Assembly (NCBI GenBank): GCA_015068735.1
Contig: SVJW01000004.1
Coordinates: forward strand, 18,035-82,034
Direction: 5' to 3'
Source of the DNA: Oscillospiraceae bacterium
Lineage (GTDB): Bacteria > Bacillota > Clostridia > UMGS1883
DNA: 64,000 bases
The notes under the pieces were generated by a model. It was not told the origin of the DNA. It searched no databases and saw only the letters and a program-made list of their open reading frames with translations. Below, piece by piece: positions 1-9,564 of this stretch (position 1 is the stretch's first letter; every line of letters starts with the position of its first letter). Position numbers and translations under genes: made by a program.

Positions 1-554
1 TTGTGACAGTCAAAAAGATCTTTTGCTTTTTTGAAAATGCTTCTTATCTCACTTTCGGGAGCTCCCAAGGGAGCCATAGTCATAAACCCTTTAAAGCGGA
101 TGTTTGAAAGCATACCTATCTCTTTAATTATATTAGGGATTTCCTCTGTTGTCAAACCATATTTACTTTCTTCACCGGAAATATTTACCTCCAGCAAAAC
201 ATCCTGGACAAGTTCGTTCTTTTTTGCCTGTTCGTTGATGGCGGTTGCAATGCTGAGACTGTCTACAGAGTGAATAAGCGCAGCTTTTCCCACAACATAT
301 TTTACCTTGTTTGTCTGCAAATGTCCTATAAGATGCCACGTAGCACCGGGAACAAGATCTAATTTATCCCTCAGCTCCTGAGGACGGTTTTCTCCAAAAA
401 CGCACTCTCCGAGAGCTTTCGCCTCGTTAATTGTATCCGCATCGATGGTTTTTGACACACATACCAAAGTAACATCTTCTTTTTTTCTGCCGCTTTTTAT
501 ACAGGCCGCTTCTATTCTTTTGTGAATGTCTTCAAGATTATTCTTTAAGCTCAT
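1..554 (-). CDS. yggS: YggS/PROSC-family PLP homeostasis protein (partial)
   Basis: Pyridoxal-5'-phosphate-binding protein of the YggS/PLPBP family. These cytosolic proteins buffer PLP and have no proven catalytic activity. The visible 184 residues begin MSLKNNLEDIHKRI and contain LVCVSKTIDADTINEA with the PLP lysine, FGENRPQEL, WHLIGHLQTNK, HSVDSL, VNISGEESKYG and GFMTMAP, all diagnostic for the family. About 40 C-terminal residues lie beyond the left edge. The ATG at 554 is chosen because a GGAGGTG ribosome binding site lies about 11 nt upstream, inside the end of the HlyD-like gene, which it overlaps by 17 bp, so translational coupling is likely. It is the last visible gene of the miaB-to-yggS operon. 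Confidence 0.93.
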   Translation of the reverse strand, partial: MSLKNNLEDIHKRIEAACIKSGRKKEDVTLVCVSKTIDADTINEAKALGECVFGENRPQELRDKLDLVPGATWHLIGHLQTNKVKYVVGKAALIHSVDSLSIATAINEQAKKNELVQDVLLEVNISGEESKYGLTTEEIPNIIKEIGMLSNIRFKGFMTMAPLGAPESEIRSIFKKAKDLFDCH

Positions 555-1752
555 CCTCTGTTGCCACCTCCGGATTTACCAATATGTTATCGTAGAGCTT
601 AAGCGCGGGATATTTTACTCCTTCAGGGGGAGTATAGTTGCTTCTTACGATATAATAATTTTTTTCTTGTAAAATGATATCAACACAGCGGAAAGAAGTT
701 GATTCACTCTGGTTTAAAATATAAACTCCCGTTACTCCGTTTACCACTCGTATAGCAGCGGAAGGAACATAAAGCCCCTCGTATTCTTCGTAACAAATTT
801 CAAACTCAACCTTGCGCTTTTCAAAAATATCTTTTACATCGTGTGTGCATTTTAACACAACAGCGTACCTGTCGGATTCGTCAGGATTGATTGCCATAAC
901 TGTGGCTTTTACACCGGTGGCATCGTCAATTGACAGCGTTACGGTGTTTCCGACTGTAAGTTTTTGCGCATCCTCCCCGGTAAAAACAGCGGCAACATAC
1001 CATGTGAAAGTATCGGTTATTTTTCCTGCATTCTGCGGGTCGGGTTTATAGAATTTAAGTTTTTGGGCGTATTCATTGACGGCAGTTGGGGTCAGGAGAA
1101 GAAGTTCATCCTCCTTTATTTTCATTTCCAATCCGTCAAGCTCAGAGTAAAACTGACCTGAAGCAGGTGCGGAAACGCCTTCACGAACTCCGCCGAGTTG
1201 TTGTTCAAGCTCGTATTTTTTCTGTTGCAGTTGGAGGAGCAGATCGGTGCCTGCATCCTGATTGGTTGCAGAATCCTTTTTCTTGAGAAGAGCGTTAAGC
1301 TGTGTTGCATTTTCAGATGCAAGGATATAATTCTCCTCGCGGACATTTGTGCGTACGGAAGCCGATAAATCTTTAAGTGCGGTGAATATGCGTGCTTCGT
1401 CGGAAGCATATATGTCGGCAAAACTGTTGGATTTTTCAATTTCTTCTATTCTTTCCGTTACATCTTTAAGTTCCGCCACAAGGTCCTCATCATAGTTACC
1501 GCTGATAACAACACCGATACGGCTTCCTTTGGCAACACGGACACCGTCCTGAACGGCAGGTTCAAACGCACCTTTGGAAGCAGGAGTCACTACAGTTTCG
1601 TTACGAAGCACATATCCCTCAACGTTTATGGTTTTACGGATATGTACGTTCTGCGCAACTTCTGTGTCAAAGGGTGCACTGCAATAGCTGATGGTACTTA
1701 TTATGGCAAGAATTACAGAGCCCAGTAACACATACTTTAAAATTTTATTCAA
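538..1752 (-). CDS. HlyD-like membrane-anchored periplasmic-adaptor-type protein
   Basis: Single-pass membrane protein resembling HlyD/membrane-fusion adaptors. An N-terminal membrane segment (about residues 5-25, KYVLLGSVILAIISTIS) is followed by a split lipoyl/barrel-sandwich-like region: VEGYVLRNETVV and a hydrophobic patch ending APASGQFYSELDG flank a coiled-coil hairpin (about 90-190). The C-terminal part (about 250-390) is beta-rich. TTG at 1752 is the preferred start (404 aa) because a GGAGG site sits 11 nt upstream. The alternative GTG at 1764 lies almost on top of that site. No RND or ABC partner is adjacent, so a transport role is unproven. Adaptor-like proteins of this kind are known next to yggS in Clostridia, but the function is unknown. 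Confidence 0.75.
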   Translation of the reverse strand: MNKILKYVLLGSVILAIISTISYCSAPFDTEVAQNVHIRKTINVEGYVLRNETVVTPASKGAFEPAVQDGVRVAKGSRIGVVISGNYDEDLVAELKDVTERIEEIEKSNSFADIYASDEARIFTALKDLSASVRTNVREENYILASENATQLNALLKKKDSATNQDAGTDLLLQLQQKKYELEQQLGGVREGVSAPASGQFYSELDGLEMKIKEDELLLLTPTAVNEYAQKLKFYKPDPQNAGKITDTFTWYVAAVFTGEDAQKLTVGNTVTLSIDDATGVKATVMAINPDESDRYAVVLKCTHDVKDIFEKRKVEFEICYEEYEGLYVPSAAIRVVNGVTGVYILNQSESTSFRCVDIILQEKNYYIVRSNYTPPEGVKYPALKLYDNILVNPEVATEDELKE

Positions 1753-1785
1753 TTGAGTGCACACCTCCTTTTAATAAAAATACGT

Positions 1786-2037
1786 TTATTCAGTCACTAA
1801 CCCCTGTTCTTTTTCAGCCGCCATAAAGTTTACGGGATATGTTGGTATAATTGTGGAAATTGCGTGCTTATAAATAAGCTCCTGCTTTCCGTCGCAGTCA
1901 AGGACTACCGTATAGTTGTCAAACCCTGTTACAAGGCCTCTTATCTGAAAACCGCTTACAAGAAAAATTGTAATAGCCTGCTTATCTTTTCTTACCTGAT
2001 TCAAAAATACGTCCTGCAAGTTAATCTGTGTTTTCAT
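1786..2037 (-). CDS. hfq: RNA chaperone Hfq
   Basis: Sm-like hexameric RNA chaperone that helps small RNAs pair with mRNAs. At 83 aa it has the usual size. The Sm1 region starts with the [31 protein letters not shown] stretch, whose conserved Q of NLQD and F of the proximal face are visible. The Sm2 motif follows as YKHAISTI, with the YKHA residues that line the U-rich RNA pore. It sits 3 nt downstream of miaA, the same miaA-hfq order as in many bacteria, and is clearly in the same operon. The tail after the Sm fold is short, as is typical of Gram-positive Hfq. Confidence 0.97.
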   Translation of the reverse strand: MKTQINLQDVFLNQVRKDKQAITIFLVSGFQIRGLVTGFDNYTVVLDCDGKQELIYKHAISTIIPTYPVNFMAAEKEQGLVTE

Positions 2038-2040
2038 CTG

Positions 2041-2967
2041 TCAAAATCCTTTCTTTTTAATCAATATTTCAGCCTGACAAAGTGCATTTTTACTGTCAAG
2101 CCAGTTAACTTCCTTATTTCTTCTCAACCACGTCAGTTGCCTTTTTGCATATCTGCGTGTGTTCCGTTTTAAAAGCTCCACCATTTCGTTATAGGTGCAA
2201 AGCCCTTTAAAATACCACACCGTCTCACGGTAGCCGATTGCTACCGCCGCAGTGGACATTTTTGAAAGGTTGGGGAGTACGTAGGCTTTCACTTCTTCCA
2301 AAAGTCCGTCAGAAAGCATCATATCCACTCTTTTGTCAATACGGTTGTAGAGAACGTCTCTGTCCATATCGATTGCAAGATAAATATAGTCGTATGGGCT
2401 TTCCGCAGGTCGGCTCTCTTCGTCAAGCTCGCTCCTGGTTTTTCCCGTCAGCCTTTTGGTTTCAATGGCGCGGACAATTCTTTTCACATCGTTAGGGTGA
2501 AGTGTTGCCGCCTTTTCGGGGTCCTCTTTCCTGAGAATTTCCAAAAGAGCCTCGTTGCCGTTTTCTTCAGCAAATTTTGTAAGCTCAAGGGATAGCTCCT
2601 CGTCCCTTTTCGGGGCGGAAAAATTTGTAGCAAAAACTGTGTTATCCGCATACAGTCCCGTACCGCCAACCATTATGGGAAGCTTTCCTCTGGAATGAAT
2701 ATCTTTTATAATTTCGTGCGCCATAGAGCAGTAACGCTCTACGCTGAATTCTTCGCAAGGGTCTATAACATCAATCATATGATGGGGGATAGAGCCCATT
2801 TCCTCTTTCGTGGGTTTTGCCGTACCGATGGATAAGTTTTTGTAAATCTGCATTGAGTCGCAGGAAATAACCTCGCCACCGAATTTCTCAGCCAAAGCTA
2901 TTCCAAGCCCCGTTTTCCCCGATGCGGTAGCACCTGCGACTATTACAAGGGGTATTTTCTTTGCCAT
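2041..2967 (-). CDS. miaA: tRNA dimethylallyltransferase MiaA
   Basis: Transfers a dimethylallyl group from DMAPP to N6 of A37 in tRNAs reading UNN codons, giving i6A. The sequence shows the P-loop GATASGKTGLG near the N-terminus, SCDSMQIYKNLSIGTAKP, HHMIDVIDP, VGGTGLY and the C-terminal RRYAKRQLTWLRR motif. The second ATG of the MTMAKK stretch (2967, 308 aa) is taken as the start because GGGGG lies 7 nt upstream; longer forms from 2973 or 2997 would run toward or into mutL. Its product is the substrate of MiaB, encoded at the head of the same operon. Confidence 0.96.
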   Translation of the reverse strand: MAKKIPLVIVAGATASGKTGLGIALAEKFGGEVISCDSMQIYKNLSIGTAKPTKEEMGSIPHHMIDVIDPCEEFSVERYCSMAHEIIKDIHSRGKLPIMVGGTGLYADNTVFATNFSAPKRDEELSLELTKFAEENGNEALLEILRKEDPEKAATLHPNDVKRIVRAIETKRLTGKTRSELDEESRPAESPYDYIYLAIDMDRDVLYNRIDKRVDMMLSDGLLEEVKAYVLPNLSKMSTAAVAIGYRETVWYFKGLCTYNEMVELLKRNTRRYAKRQLTWLRRNKEVNWLDSKNALCQAEILIKKKGF

Positions 2968-2980
2968 AGTCATACCCCCG

Positions 2981-4900
2981 TCAGACAATTCTGCCAAACA
3001 TTTTTTCTATCTGATACTTTGTAAGCTTTACTGTAATAGGTCTTCCGTGGGGGCAGGTTGTAATACCCTCGAGTGCTGAAGCCTCGGCATAAAGCTTTTC
3101 AAGTTCGGGAAGAGAAAGCTTCTGATGTGCTTTAATGGCGCTACGGCAAGCGATTGTATAAATCGCCTTGTCAAGCATTGCGGAAATCTCTCCCGGCTCT
3201 CCACCTGACAGAACGTCCAGAAGCTCTATAAACAGCCCTTCGCCTTCCTCAAAAGGACAGTCGGCAGGAAGTGAACGGAGAACCATACTGTTTGCACCGA
3301 ATTCCTCAATTTCAAATCCCATTGAAAGGAGAAGCTCGCTTCTTTCAAGAGCAAGTGTTTTCTCACCGGGGGTAAGAGTTACGGTAATGGGCATTAAAAG
3401 AAGCTGAGTGTCTGTCTTATACCCGTTTTTGCGAATCTGTTCATAGCGGATTCTTTCGTGTGCGGCGTGCTGATCCATCAGGAAAAATTCACCGTCACCC
3501 TCCGCCAGTATATATGTGTCGAAAAGCTGACCGATAACTTTTACATCGAGAACGCTTTCGGGCTTTTCTGTAGCTTGTGCCTTTAAAACCGCTTCTTTTA
3601 TTTCTGCGGAAAAATCTATCTTCTCTTCCTTGGGAAGAGGCTTTTCTTCTGTCACGTTTATGTTTTTGATTCCCTCAATCTCTCTTACAGGAAGCTTTCC
3701 GTCAAAGCCCTTAACCTCTTCACGGATTTCATTTTTCGTAAGTGGTGCAGGTTTTGGCTTGGGTGCTTCTTTCGGGGGAGTGTAGGGGGTAAATGCCGAT
3801 TTTTTAACCTCAGCCTTGGGTTTGGTAAAGGAAATCTGCTCGGCACTTTTTATTGTAATTGGCATCTTAAATGCCTCTTTATTCTTGAAAACGCCAACCT
3901 CTCTGGGTGCGGCAACCTGTGTAAGAGCATTTTTAACCGCCCAGTAAGCCGCTTCATACACATCCTGCTCGGAAGCGAATTTAACCTCCGTCTTTCCGGG
4001 GTGAACATTTACATCTACCAAGGAAGGATCCATTTCCACGTTCAGTATACATACGGGAAATCTTCCCACCATAAGCTCGTTTTTATACGCTTCGCTTACA
4101 GCGGCAAGAAGTGTTTTATTTACCACAAATCTGCCGTTTATAAAGAATACCTGCATCAGTCTGTTGGGTCTTGAAAGGTTGTTTTTGCCTGTAAGACCGA
4201 ATACACGGATACCGTTTTTTGCGTAGTCTACCGACGCGGTGGAATTTGCGATATCCTTGCCGTAAACTGCGTGAACGGCATTTTTAAGGGTGTTATCTCC
4301 GGGGGAGAAAAGCACATCCTTTCCGTCACGGATAAGGCGGATTGAAACATCGGGATGACTAAGCGCCTGCTTATTACACACATCTGTAACGGTGGAGGCT
4401 TCAACCGAGTCCTTTTTAAGGAACTTCATTCTCGCAGGAGTGTTGAAGAAAAGGTTTTTTACGATAATCGTTGTGCCGTCGGGACAGCCTGCCCCTTCAA
4501 AAACTTTTTCCTCACCGCCCTCAACAACAACGTGAGTTCCCTCGTCGGAGGTTTTCTGCTTGGTAAAAAGTTCCGTGCGGCTGACTGCCGCAATTGAGCA
4601 GAGTGCCTCTCCGCGGAAACCGAGAGTCATAATATGCTCTAAATCCTTGTCTGTCTTTATCTTGCTTGTAGCGTGGCGGAGAAATGCTGTGCGAGCATCG
4701 TCTTTGTCCATTCCGCTGCCGTTGTCGGCAACACGCATATATGTAGTTCCGCCGTCTTTAATTTCAACGGTGACAGTTGTAGCCCCTGCGTCAATGGCGT
4801 TTTCAACAAGCTCTTTTATAACGCTGGCAGGGCGTTCTACAACTTCACCTGCCGCAATTTTTTCGGCAGTAAATTTGTCAAGTACGTTTATTTTTCCCAT
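2981..4900 (-). CDS. mutL: DNA mismatch repair protein MutL
   Basis: GHKL-ATPase of mismatch repair that links MutS recognition to strand incision. The 639 aa contain the ATPase motifs VENAIDAGA, DNGSGM and TLGFRGEAL in the first 110 residues, the transducer domain (ending near FINGRFV and VDVNVHPGKTEVKF), and a low-complexity K/P/E linker at about 340-440. The C-terminal dimer domain (about 450-639) carries DQHAAHERIRYE, the DQHA(x)2E(x)4E metal site of endonuclease-type MutL, plus ACRSAIKAHQ and CPHGRP. This MutL is therefore predicted to nick DNA itself, as in bacteria lacking MutH. It lies 34 nt downstream of mutS. Confidence 0.97.
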   Translation of the reverse strand: MGKINVLDKFTAEKIAAGEVVERPASVIKELVENAIDAGATTVTVEIKDGGTTYMRVADNGSGMDKDDARTAFLRHATSKIKTDKDLEHIMTLGFRGEALCSIAAVSRTELFTKQKTSDEGTHVVVEGGEEKVFEGAGCPDGTTIIVKNLFFNTPARMKFLKKDSVEASTVTDVCNKQALSHPDVSIRLIRDGKDVLFSPGDNTLKNAVHAVYGKDIANSTASVDYAKNGIRVFGLTGKNNLSRPNRLMQVFFINGRFVVNKTLLAAVSEAYKNELMVGRFPVCILNVEMDPSLVDVNVHPGKTEVKFASEQDVYEAAYWAVKNALTQVAAPREVGVFKNKEAFKMPITIKSAEQISFTKPKAEVKKSAFTPYTPPKEAPKPKPAPLTKNEIREEVKGFDGKLPVREIEGIKNINVTEEKPLPKEEKIDFSAEIKEAVLKAQATEKPESVLDVKVIGQLFDTYILAEGDGEFFLMDQHAAHERIRYEQIRKNGYKTDTQLLLMPITVTLTPGEKTLALERSELLLSMGFEIEEFGANSMVLRSLPADCPFEEGEGLFIELLDVLSGGEPGEISAMLDKAIYTIACRSAIKAHQKLSLPELEKLYAEASALEGITTCPHGRPITVKLTKYQIEKMFGRIV

Positions 4901-4934
4901 TGAAAGCCTCCTTTCCCAAATGATTAAATAGTTG

Positions 4935-7529
4935 TTATATTAACTTTTGTAACTCATAAAGTTTGTTCATAGCCTCGATGGGCGTCAAGGTTGTTACATC
5001 AATTGCTTTAAGTGCTTCCACAACCTTACTGTTTTCCATATCGGCAAAGCCTATCTGCATAGAGGTTTCTTCTTCGGAAACGACTTTTTTGGAAATTTTC
5101 GCACCTGTTTCGCTTCCGCGTACTTCACCCTCTACCGTTTTAAGAACCTCTTTAGCTCTTTTTATAACGCTTTCGGGAACCCCTGCAAGTTTTGCAACCT
5201 CGATACCGAAGCTGTCGTCTGTTCCGCCACGGACAATGCGGCGGAGGAATGTAATATCGTCGCCTCTTTTTTTGCAGGCGGTGTTATAGTTTACGATTCC
5301 TGTTATGTTTCCTTCAAGAGCTGTAAGTTCGTGATAATGTGTGGCAAAAAGTGTTTTTGCCCCGACCTTCTTTGCAATATGCTCAATAACCGCCCACGCA
5401 ATGGAAAGTCCGTCAAAGGTGCTTGTACCTCGACCTATTTCGTCAAGAATACAAAGGCTTTTCTTGGTTGCGTTTTTGAGAATATAGCTGACTTCGTTCA
5501 TTTCAAGCATAAATGTGCTCTGCCCCGAAGCCAGATCATCGGACGCACCAATTCTTGTAAATATCTTGTCGATAATTCCGCATTCGGCACTCTGTGCAGG
5601 CACGAAAGAGCCAACCTGTGCCATCAGGGCGATAAGTGCCGTCTGTCGCATATATGTGGATTTACCTGCCATATTGGGGCCTGTAATAACTGACATTCTG
5701 TTATCTGTACAGTCGAGAGTAGTGTCGTTAGGAACAAAAAGACTGTCGGAAAGCACTTTTTCCACAACGGGGTGTCTGCCCTCTTTAATAATAAGCTTGT
5801 CCGAAAGATTGACCTCGGGTTTTACATAATTATTCTTAACAGCCGCCTCGGCAAGTGAGTAGATAGTATCTGTCACGGCGATTGCGTGTGCAGTCTTTTC
5901 GATTCGCTCCATGTGTTCGCAGATTCTTTCTCGTATTTTCTGGAACTCTTCATACTCGAGCTGAACAAGTTTCTCGCTTGCACCAAGGACACTGCTTTCA
6001 ATATCCTTAAGCTCTGCCGTGATGAACCTTTCGCCATTGGTGAGTGTCTGCTTACGCATATAATCATCGGGAACTTTTGAAAGCTGAGAGGTGGAAACCT
6101 CAATAAAATATCCGAAAACCTTGTTAAACTTAACTTTCAAGGTTTTGATTCCCGTTCTTTCTCTTTCTCTTGCTTCAAGCTCGGTTATATATGTACTTCC
6201 GCCCTTTGTAATGTCCCGCAGGCGGTCAATTTCTTCAATGAATCCGTCACGGATAATATTTCCCTCACGAAGGGAAATAGGCGCTTCGGGATTTATTGCT
6301 CTTTCCAATAAATCCTTGAGATCTTCAAGCGTATCAAGATTTGCCGCCTGTACGCTTAAAATACTGCTCCTTGTCCTGCAAAGAATTTTCGACAGGAAAG
6401 GAAGACGAGAAAAAGACATACAGAGGGAGAGCATGTCCCTTGCGTTGGCTGTTCCCACGCTGACGCGGCTCATAAGGCGCTCAATATCGTTTACTCCTGT
6501 AAGAGCGTCGGCAAGGTCGTCACGGATGTCCATAGCTGAAACAAGCTCTTCAACACCTAAAAGACGGTTGTTGACCGATGCCACATTTACCAAGGGGCGG
6601 AGAATCCATTGCTTAAGCATTCTCGTACCCATAGAGGTTTTCGTGTTGTCAAGTACCCAGAAAAGACTGCCGCGCTTTGACTTGTCACGCATGGTTTCAA
6701 CCAGCTCTAAGTTTCTTACCGTCGCAGCGTCAAGATCCACAAATTCCTGCGATGTATAAATATCTATTGTGTGAATATGCGCCATTTTGGCTTTCTGCGT
6801 TTCTAAAATGTACTGAATAAGCGCTGTGGCAGCAATGCGGAGAAGCTTTTCTGTAATGTCGCTGCTGTTTTTAAGCTGAGAGACTAAAAGCTCACCTGAT
6901 GCTTTGTCCGCTTCCTCATAATCGTATGTAAAGGTGAGAGCGTCGGTACGGCTCTCAATATATTCTGTGATTTTCTTGTTCTGATAGGAGTTTCCTCCCA
7001 GAGCTATTTCGACAGGGGAGAAGCGCGCAAGCTCGTTTATAAGCTTGTCGCAGGAAATGTCATCATAAAGTGCCGTTCCCAAAAGCTCACCCGTGGAAAC
7101 ATCCACAAATGCAATACCGCAGTCGTTTCCGATTCTGCAGACAGATGCCATATAGTTTGTCTTGCGGGAGTTAAGAAGCGAATCGTCAAGAATTGTACCC
7201 GGTGTCACTATACGGATAATGTCACGCTTTACGATACCCTTAACGGATTTGGGGTCCTCCATCTGCTCGCAGATTGCGACCTTGTGCCCCTTTGCAACCA
7301 GCCTTGAAATATAAGTATCTGCCGCGTGAAAGGGAACACCACACATGGGAGCTCTCTCTTCCTGACCGCAGTCACGACCGGTAAGAGTGATTTCAAGGTC
7401 ACGGGACGCAACAATAGCATCCTCAAAGAACATTTCGTAGAAATCGCCCAATCTGAACATCAGTATGGTGTCGGGACACTTTTTCTTTATTTCCATGTAT
7501 TGCTTCATCATTGGAGTAAGCTCTGCCAT
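4935..7529 (-). CDS. mutS: DNA mismatch repair protein MutS
   Basis: Mismatch-recognition ATPase. At 864 aa it is full length. Visible features are the mismatch-binding GDFYEMFFEDA (the F-x-E type motif) near residue 30, connector and lever domains, the Walker A GPNMAGKSTYMRQ near 615, a Walker B with DEIGRGTSTFDG, and ATHYHEL, followed by the helix-turn-helix dimerisation tail. The start MAELTPMMKQYMEIK follows a good AGGAGG site. It lies upstream of mutL in the same transcription unit and downstream of ylbF. Confidence 0.98.
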   Translation of the reverse strand: MAELTPMMKQYMEIKKKCPDTILMFRLGDFYEMFFEDAIVASRDLEITLTGRDCGQEERAPMCGVPFHAADTYISRLVAKGHKVAICEQMEDPKSVKGIVKRDIIRIVTPGTILDDSLLNSRKTNYMASVCRIGNDCGIAFVDVSTGELLGTALYDDISCDKLINELARFSPVEIALGGNSYQNKKITEYIESRTDALTFTYDYEEADKASGELLVSQLKNSSDITEKLLRIAATALIQYILETQKAKMAHIHTIDIYTSQEFVDLDAATVRNLELVETMRDKSKRGSLFWVLDNTKTSMGTRMLKQWILRPLVNVASVNNRLLGVEELVSAMDIRDDLADALTGVNDIERLMSRVSVGTANARDMLSLCMSFSRLPFLSKILCRTRSSILSVQAANLDTLEDLKDLLERAINPEAPISLREGNIIRDGFIEEIDRLRDITKGGSTYITELEARERERTGIKTLKVKFNKVFGYFIEVSTSQLSKVPDDYMRKQTLTNGERFITAELKDIESSVLGASEKLVQLEYEEFQKIRERICEHMERIEKTAHAIAVTDTIYSLAEAAVKNNYVKPEVNLSDKLIIKEGRHPVVEKVLSDSLFVPNDTTLDCTDNRMSVITGPNMAGKSTYMRQTALIALMAQVGSFVPAQSAECGIIDKIFTRIGASDDLASGQSTFMLEMNEVSYILKNATKKSLCILDEIGRGTSTFDGLSIAWAVIEHIAKKVGAKTLFATHYHELTALEGNITGIVNYNTACKKRGDDITFLRRIVRGGTDDSFGIEVAKLAGVPESVIKRAKEVLKTVEGEVRGSETGAKISKKVVSEEETSMQIGFADMENSKVVEALKAIDVTTLTPIEAMNKLYELQKLI

Positions 7530-7559
7530 GGGTTTTCCTCCTTAGTAGTAAATTGTGGA

Positions 7560-7949
7560 TTAACCGCAGCTTGAACAACTACTGCAATTTCCACTACAAC
7601 CGCCGGGCATTTTGCCTGTAATGTGGAATGAAAGAATATTGTTCATCTGGTCAATTACTGCCTGGAATGTTCTCTGTGCATTGATGTATGCAGTAATTGT
7701 GTCGTTTGTTGTCATTTTGGAATATGCTTCTTCAAGTTCATCGCGGATTTCAGCGATTCTTTCCTCGGATACGTCACCTTTCTGAATTTCTTCGCCAAGG
7801 CGTCTTCTTACATCGCTGTATTCCTTGAGAAGAGCGAGAGCTTCCTCGTCATTTTCCTGTTTAAGCTCGGCTGCCTTGAGTTCCTTGTACTCCTTGCTAT
7901 CGATAATTGCTTCACCGAGTTCTCTTGCTTTTTCAAAAATTTCTGCCAT
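7560..7949 (-). CDS. YlbF/YmcA-family protein with cysteine-rich tail
   Basis: Small helical protein (129 aa) of the YlbF family. In Bacillus subtilis YlbF, YmcA and YaaT form the Y-complex, which affects RNase Y-dependent mRNA processing and carries iron-sulfur clusters bound by cysteines. Residues about 5-110 are the YlbF helical domain (EKARELGEAIIDSKEYKEL and ITAYINAQRTFQAVIDQMN). The C-terminus ends CSGNCSSCSSCG with four cysteines in 11 residues, which suggests metal or cluster binding. It sits between miaB and mutS, a familiar clostridial order. Whether it is the YlbF or YmcA orthologue cannot be told here. Confidence 0.85.
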   Translation of the reverse strand: MAEIFEKARELGEAIIDSKEYKELKAAELKQENDEEALALLKEYSDVRRRLGEEIQKGDVSEERIAEIRDELEEAYSKMTTNDTITAYINAQRTFQAVIDQMNNILSFHITGKMPGGCSGNCSSCSSCG

Positions 7950-7976
7950 TTTAATTTACCGTCCTTTATATAAATT

Positions 7977-9389
7977 TTATTTTAATTCACCATAGAGTAT
8001 CCAAGTTTGTGCCTTGGTGATTTTTACATCAATTATTTTTCCGATAAGTGATTCATCGCCCTTGAAATTTACAATCTTGTTAGCGTAGTTTCTGCCTGTA
8101 AGCATTCCCGTATCGGTTTTGCTTACTCCCTCAACCAGCACTTTTTCTGTATTTCCCTCATGTCTTAAGTTAAGCTTGTAACTGATATCGTTCTGCTCGT
8201 CTAAAAGTTTTCTGAACCTCTTATCGATTTCCTCTTTCGAAGAAACATTTTCCCACTCAGCCGCTTTTGTACCCTCTCTGGGAGAGTATATGAACGAGAA
8301 AATCGAGTCAAACCCAACCTCGCGGAGAATGGATAGTGTGTCCTCAAAATCCTTGTCCGTTTCCGTAGGGAAGCCCACAATAATGTCGGTAGTGAGGGCA
8401 ATGTCAGGCATAAGCTCTTTGGCTTTTTTGACTATCTCCATATACCTTTCGCGGTCGTAATGTCTGTTCATATCCAAAAGTACCTTATCGCTTCCTGACT
8501 GCAGCGGAAGGTGAAGCTGATTGCAGATTTTTTCTTCCTGAGCCATGACATAGAGAAGCTCGTCCGAAATATCCTTGGGATGACTGGACATAAAGCGGAT
8601 TCTTTCGATTCCGTCGATTTTGCAAACTTTTTTGAGAAGATTTGCAAATCCGTTCTCCTCACCACGGTCCTTGCCGTAGGAGTTAACGTTCTGCCCTAAA
8701 AGCATAACCTCTTTAACACCTGTTTTGGCAAGATTTTCAATCTCAAAAAGAATATCCTCTTCTTTACGGCTTCTTTCCCTGCCTCTTACATAAGGAACGA
8801 TGCAGTAGGAACAGAAGTTGTTGCATCCGTACATAACGGACACAAATGCTTTTGCGCCACCGTCGTAATTCACGGGGATACCCTCGCAGATTACACCGTC
8901 GCCTGAAATGTCCACAACTCTTTCCCTGTGCTCCATAACCTCAGCAAGGAGTGAGGGGAATTTCCACAACACGTGTGTGCCGAAAATAAGGTCAACGTGT
9001 CGGTACTTTGACTTAACCCTTTTTGCAATCTGAGGTTGCTGTACCATACAACCGCAAATGCCGATTATAAGCGACGGCTTTCTCGCTTTAATGTGCTTTA
9101 ACGCACCAAGGTTTCCGTACACTCTTTCGTGGGCATTTTCACGGATAGCGCAGGTGTTGAAAATTATGACATCTGCTTTTTCACGGTCATCGGTAAGGGT
9201 AAATCCCATCTCAATGAGCATACCCTCGATTCTCTGGGAATCGTTGACGTTCTGTTGACAGCCGTATGTTTCAACCATTGCAAATTTAGTTTCCCCCGAA
9301 AGGGAGTTTTTTATTGAATTTATGAAAGCTTCCTGAAGAGCCTTGTCCTCAGGCGAGATAAATACATTTTTTTCAGTCAAAAAACTCAT
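7977..9389 (-). CDS. miaB: tRNA-2-methylthio-N6-dimethylallyladenosine synthase MiaB
   Basis: Radical-SAM methylthiotransferase that converts i6A37 to ms2i6A37 in tRNA. The 470 aa show the UPF0004 N-terminal domain with cluster cysteines (TYGCQQN, FNTCAIRE, GICGCM), the radical SAM motif CNNFCSYC in MYGCNNFCSYCIVPYVRGRE, LLGQNVNSYG, HLPLQSGSD and TDIIVGFPTE, and a C-terminal TRAM domain (about 405-470). It is the first gene of the operon behind the promoter at 9419-9447. It works directly after MiaA, which is encoded four genes downstream. Confidence 0.98.
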   Translation of the reverse strand: MSFLTEKNVFISPEDKALQEAFINSIKNSLSGETKFAMVETYGCQQNVNDSQRIEGMLIEMGFTLTDDREKADVIIFNTCAIRENAHERVYGNLGALKHIKARKPSLIIGICGCMVQQPQIAKRVKSKYRHVDLIFGTHVLWKFPSLLAEVMEHRERVVDISGDGVICEGIPVNYDGGAKAFVSVMYGCNNFCSYCIVPYVRGRERSRKEEDILFEIENLAKTGVKEVMLLGQNVNSYGKDRGEENGFANLLKKVCKIDGIERIRFMSSHPKDISDELLYVMAQEEKICNQLHLPLQSGSDKVLLDMNRHYDRERYMEIVKKAKELMPDIALTTDIIVGFPTETDKDFEDTLSILREVGFDSIFSFIYSPREGTKAAEWENVSSKEEIDKRFRKLLDEQNDISYKLNLRHEGNTEKVLVEGVSKTDTGMLTGRNYANKIVNFKGDESLIGKIIDVKITKAQTWILYGELK

Positions 9390-9418
9390 CCAATCTTTTT
9401 ATTATAAGAGTACACTTT

Positions 9419-9447
9419 ATTATATAATATATAATAAAAAAAGTCAA
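9419..9447 (-). promoter_or_regulatory. Sigma-A-type promoter of the miaB-yggS operon
   Basis: On the minus strand TTGACT (9442-9447) and a perfect TATAAT (9419-9424) are separated by 17 bp, about 30 nt before the miaB start. It is the only strong promoter seen for the operon. Confidence 0.8.
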
Positions 9448-9517
9448 AGGGAAAACAGGGTTTTCTTTGACTTTTTTCGATAGAAGTTTGTCCGTTCTGA
9501 AACATTTTTTCCTATCC

Positions 9518-9560
9518 CCAAAAAACGGCTGTAAAAGAACAGCATTCTTTTACAGCCGTT
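9518..9560 (-). terminator. Intrinsic terminator of the M20 peptidase gene
   Basis: A 15-16-bp perfect stem (ACGGCTGTAAAAGAA at 9525-9539 with its complement at 9545-9559) and a 5-nt loop are followed on the minus strand by a T run. It lies right after the peptidase stop codon. Confidence 0.9.
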
Positions 9561-9564
9561 TGTC

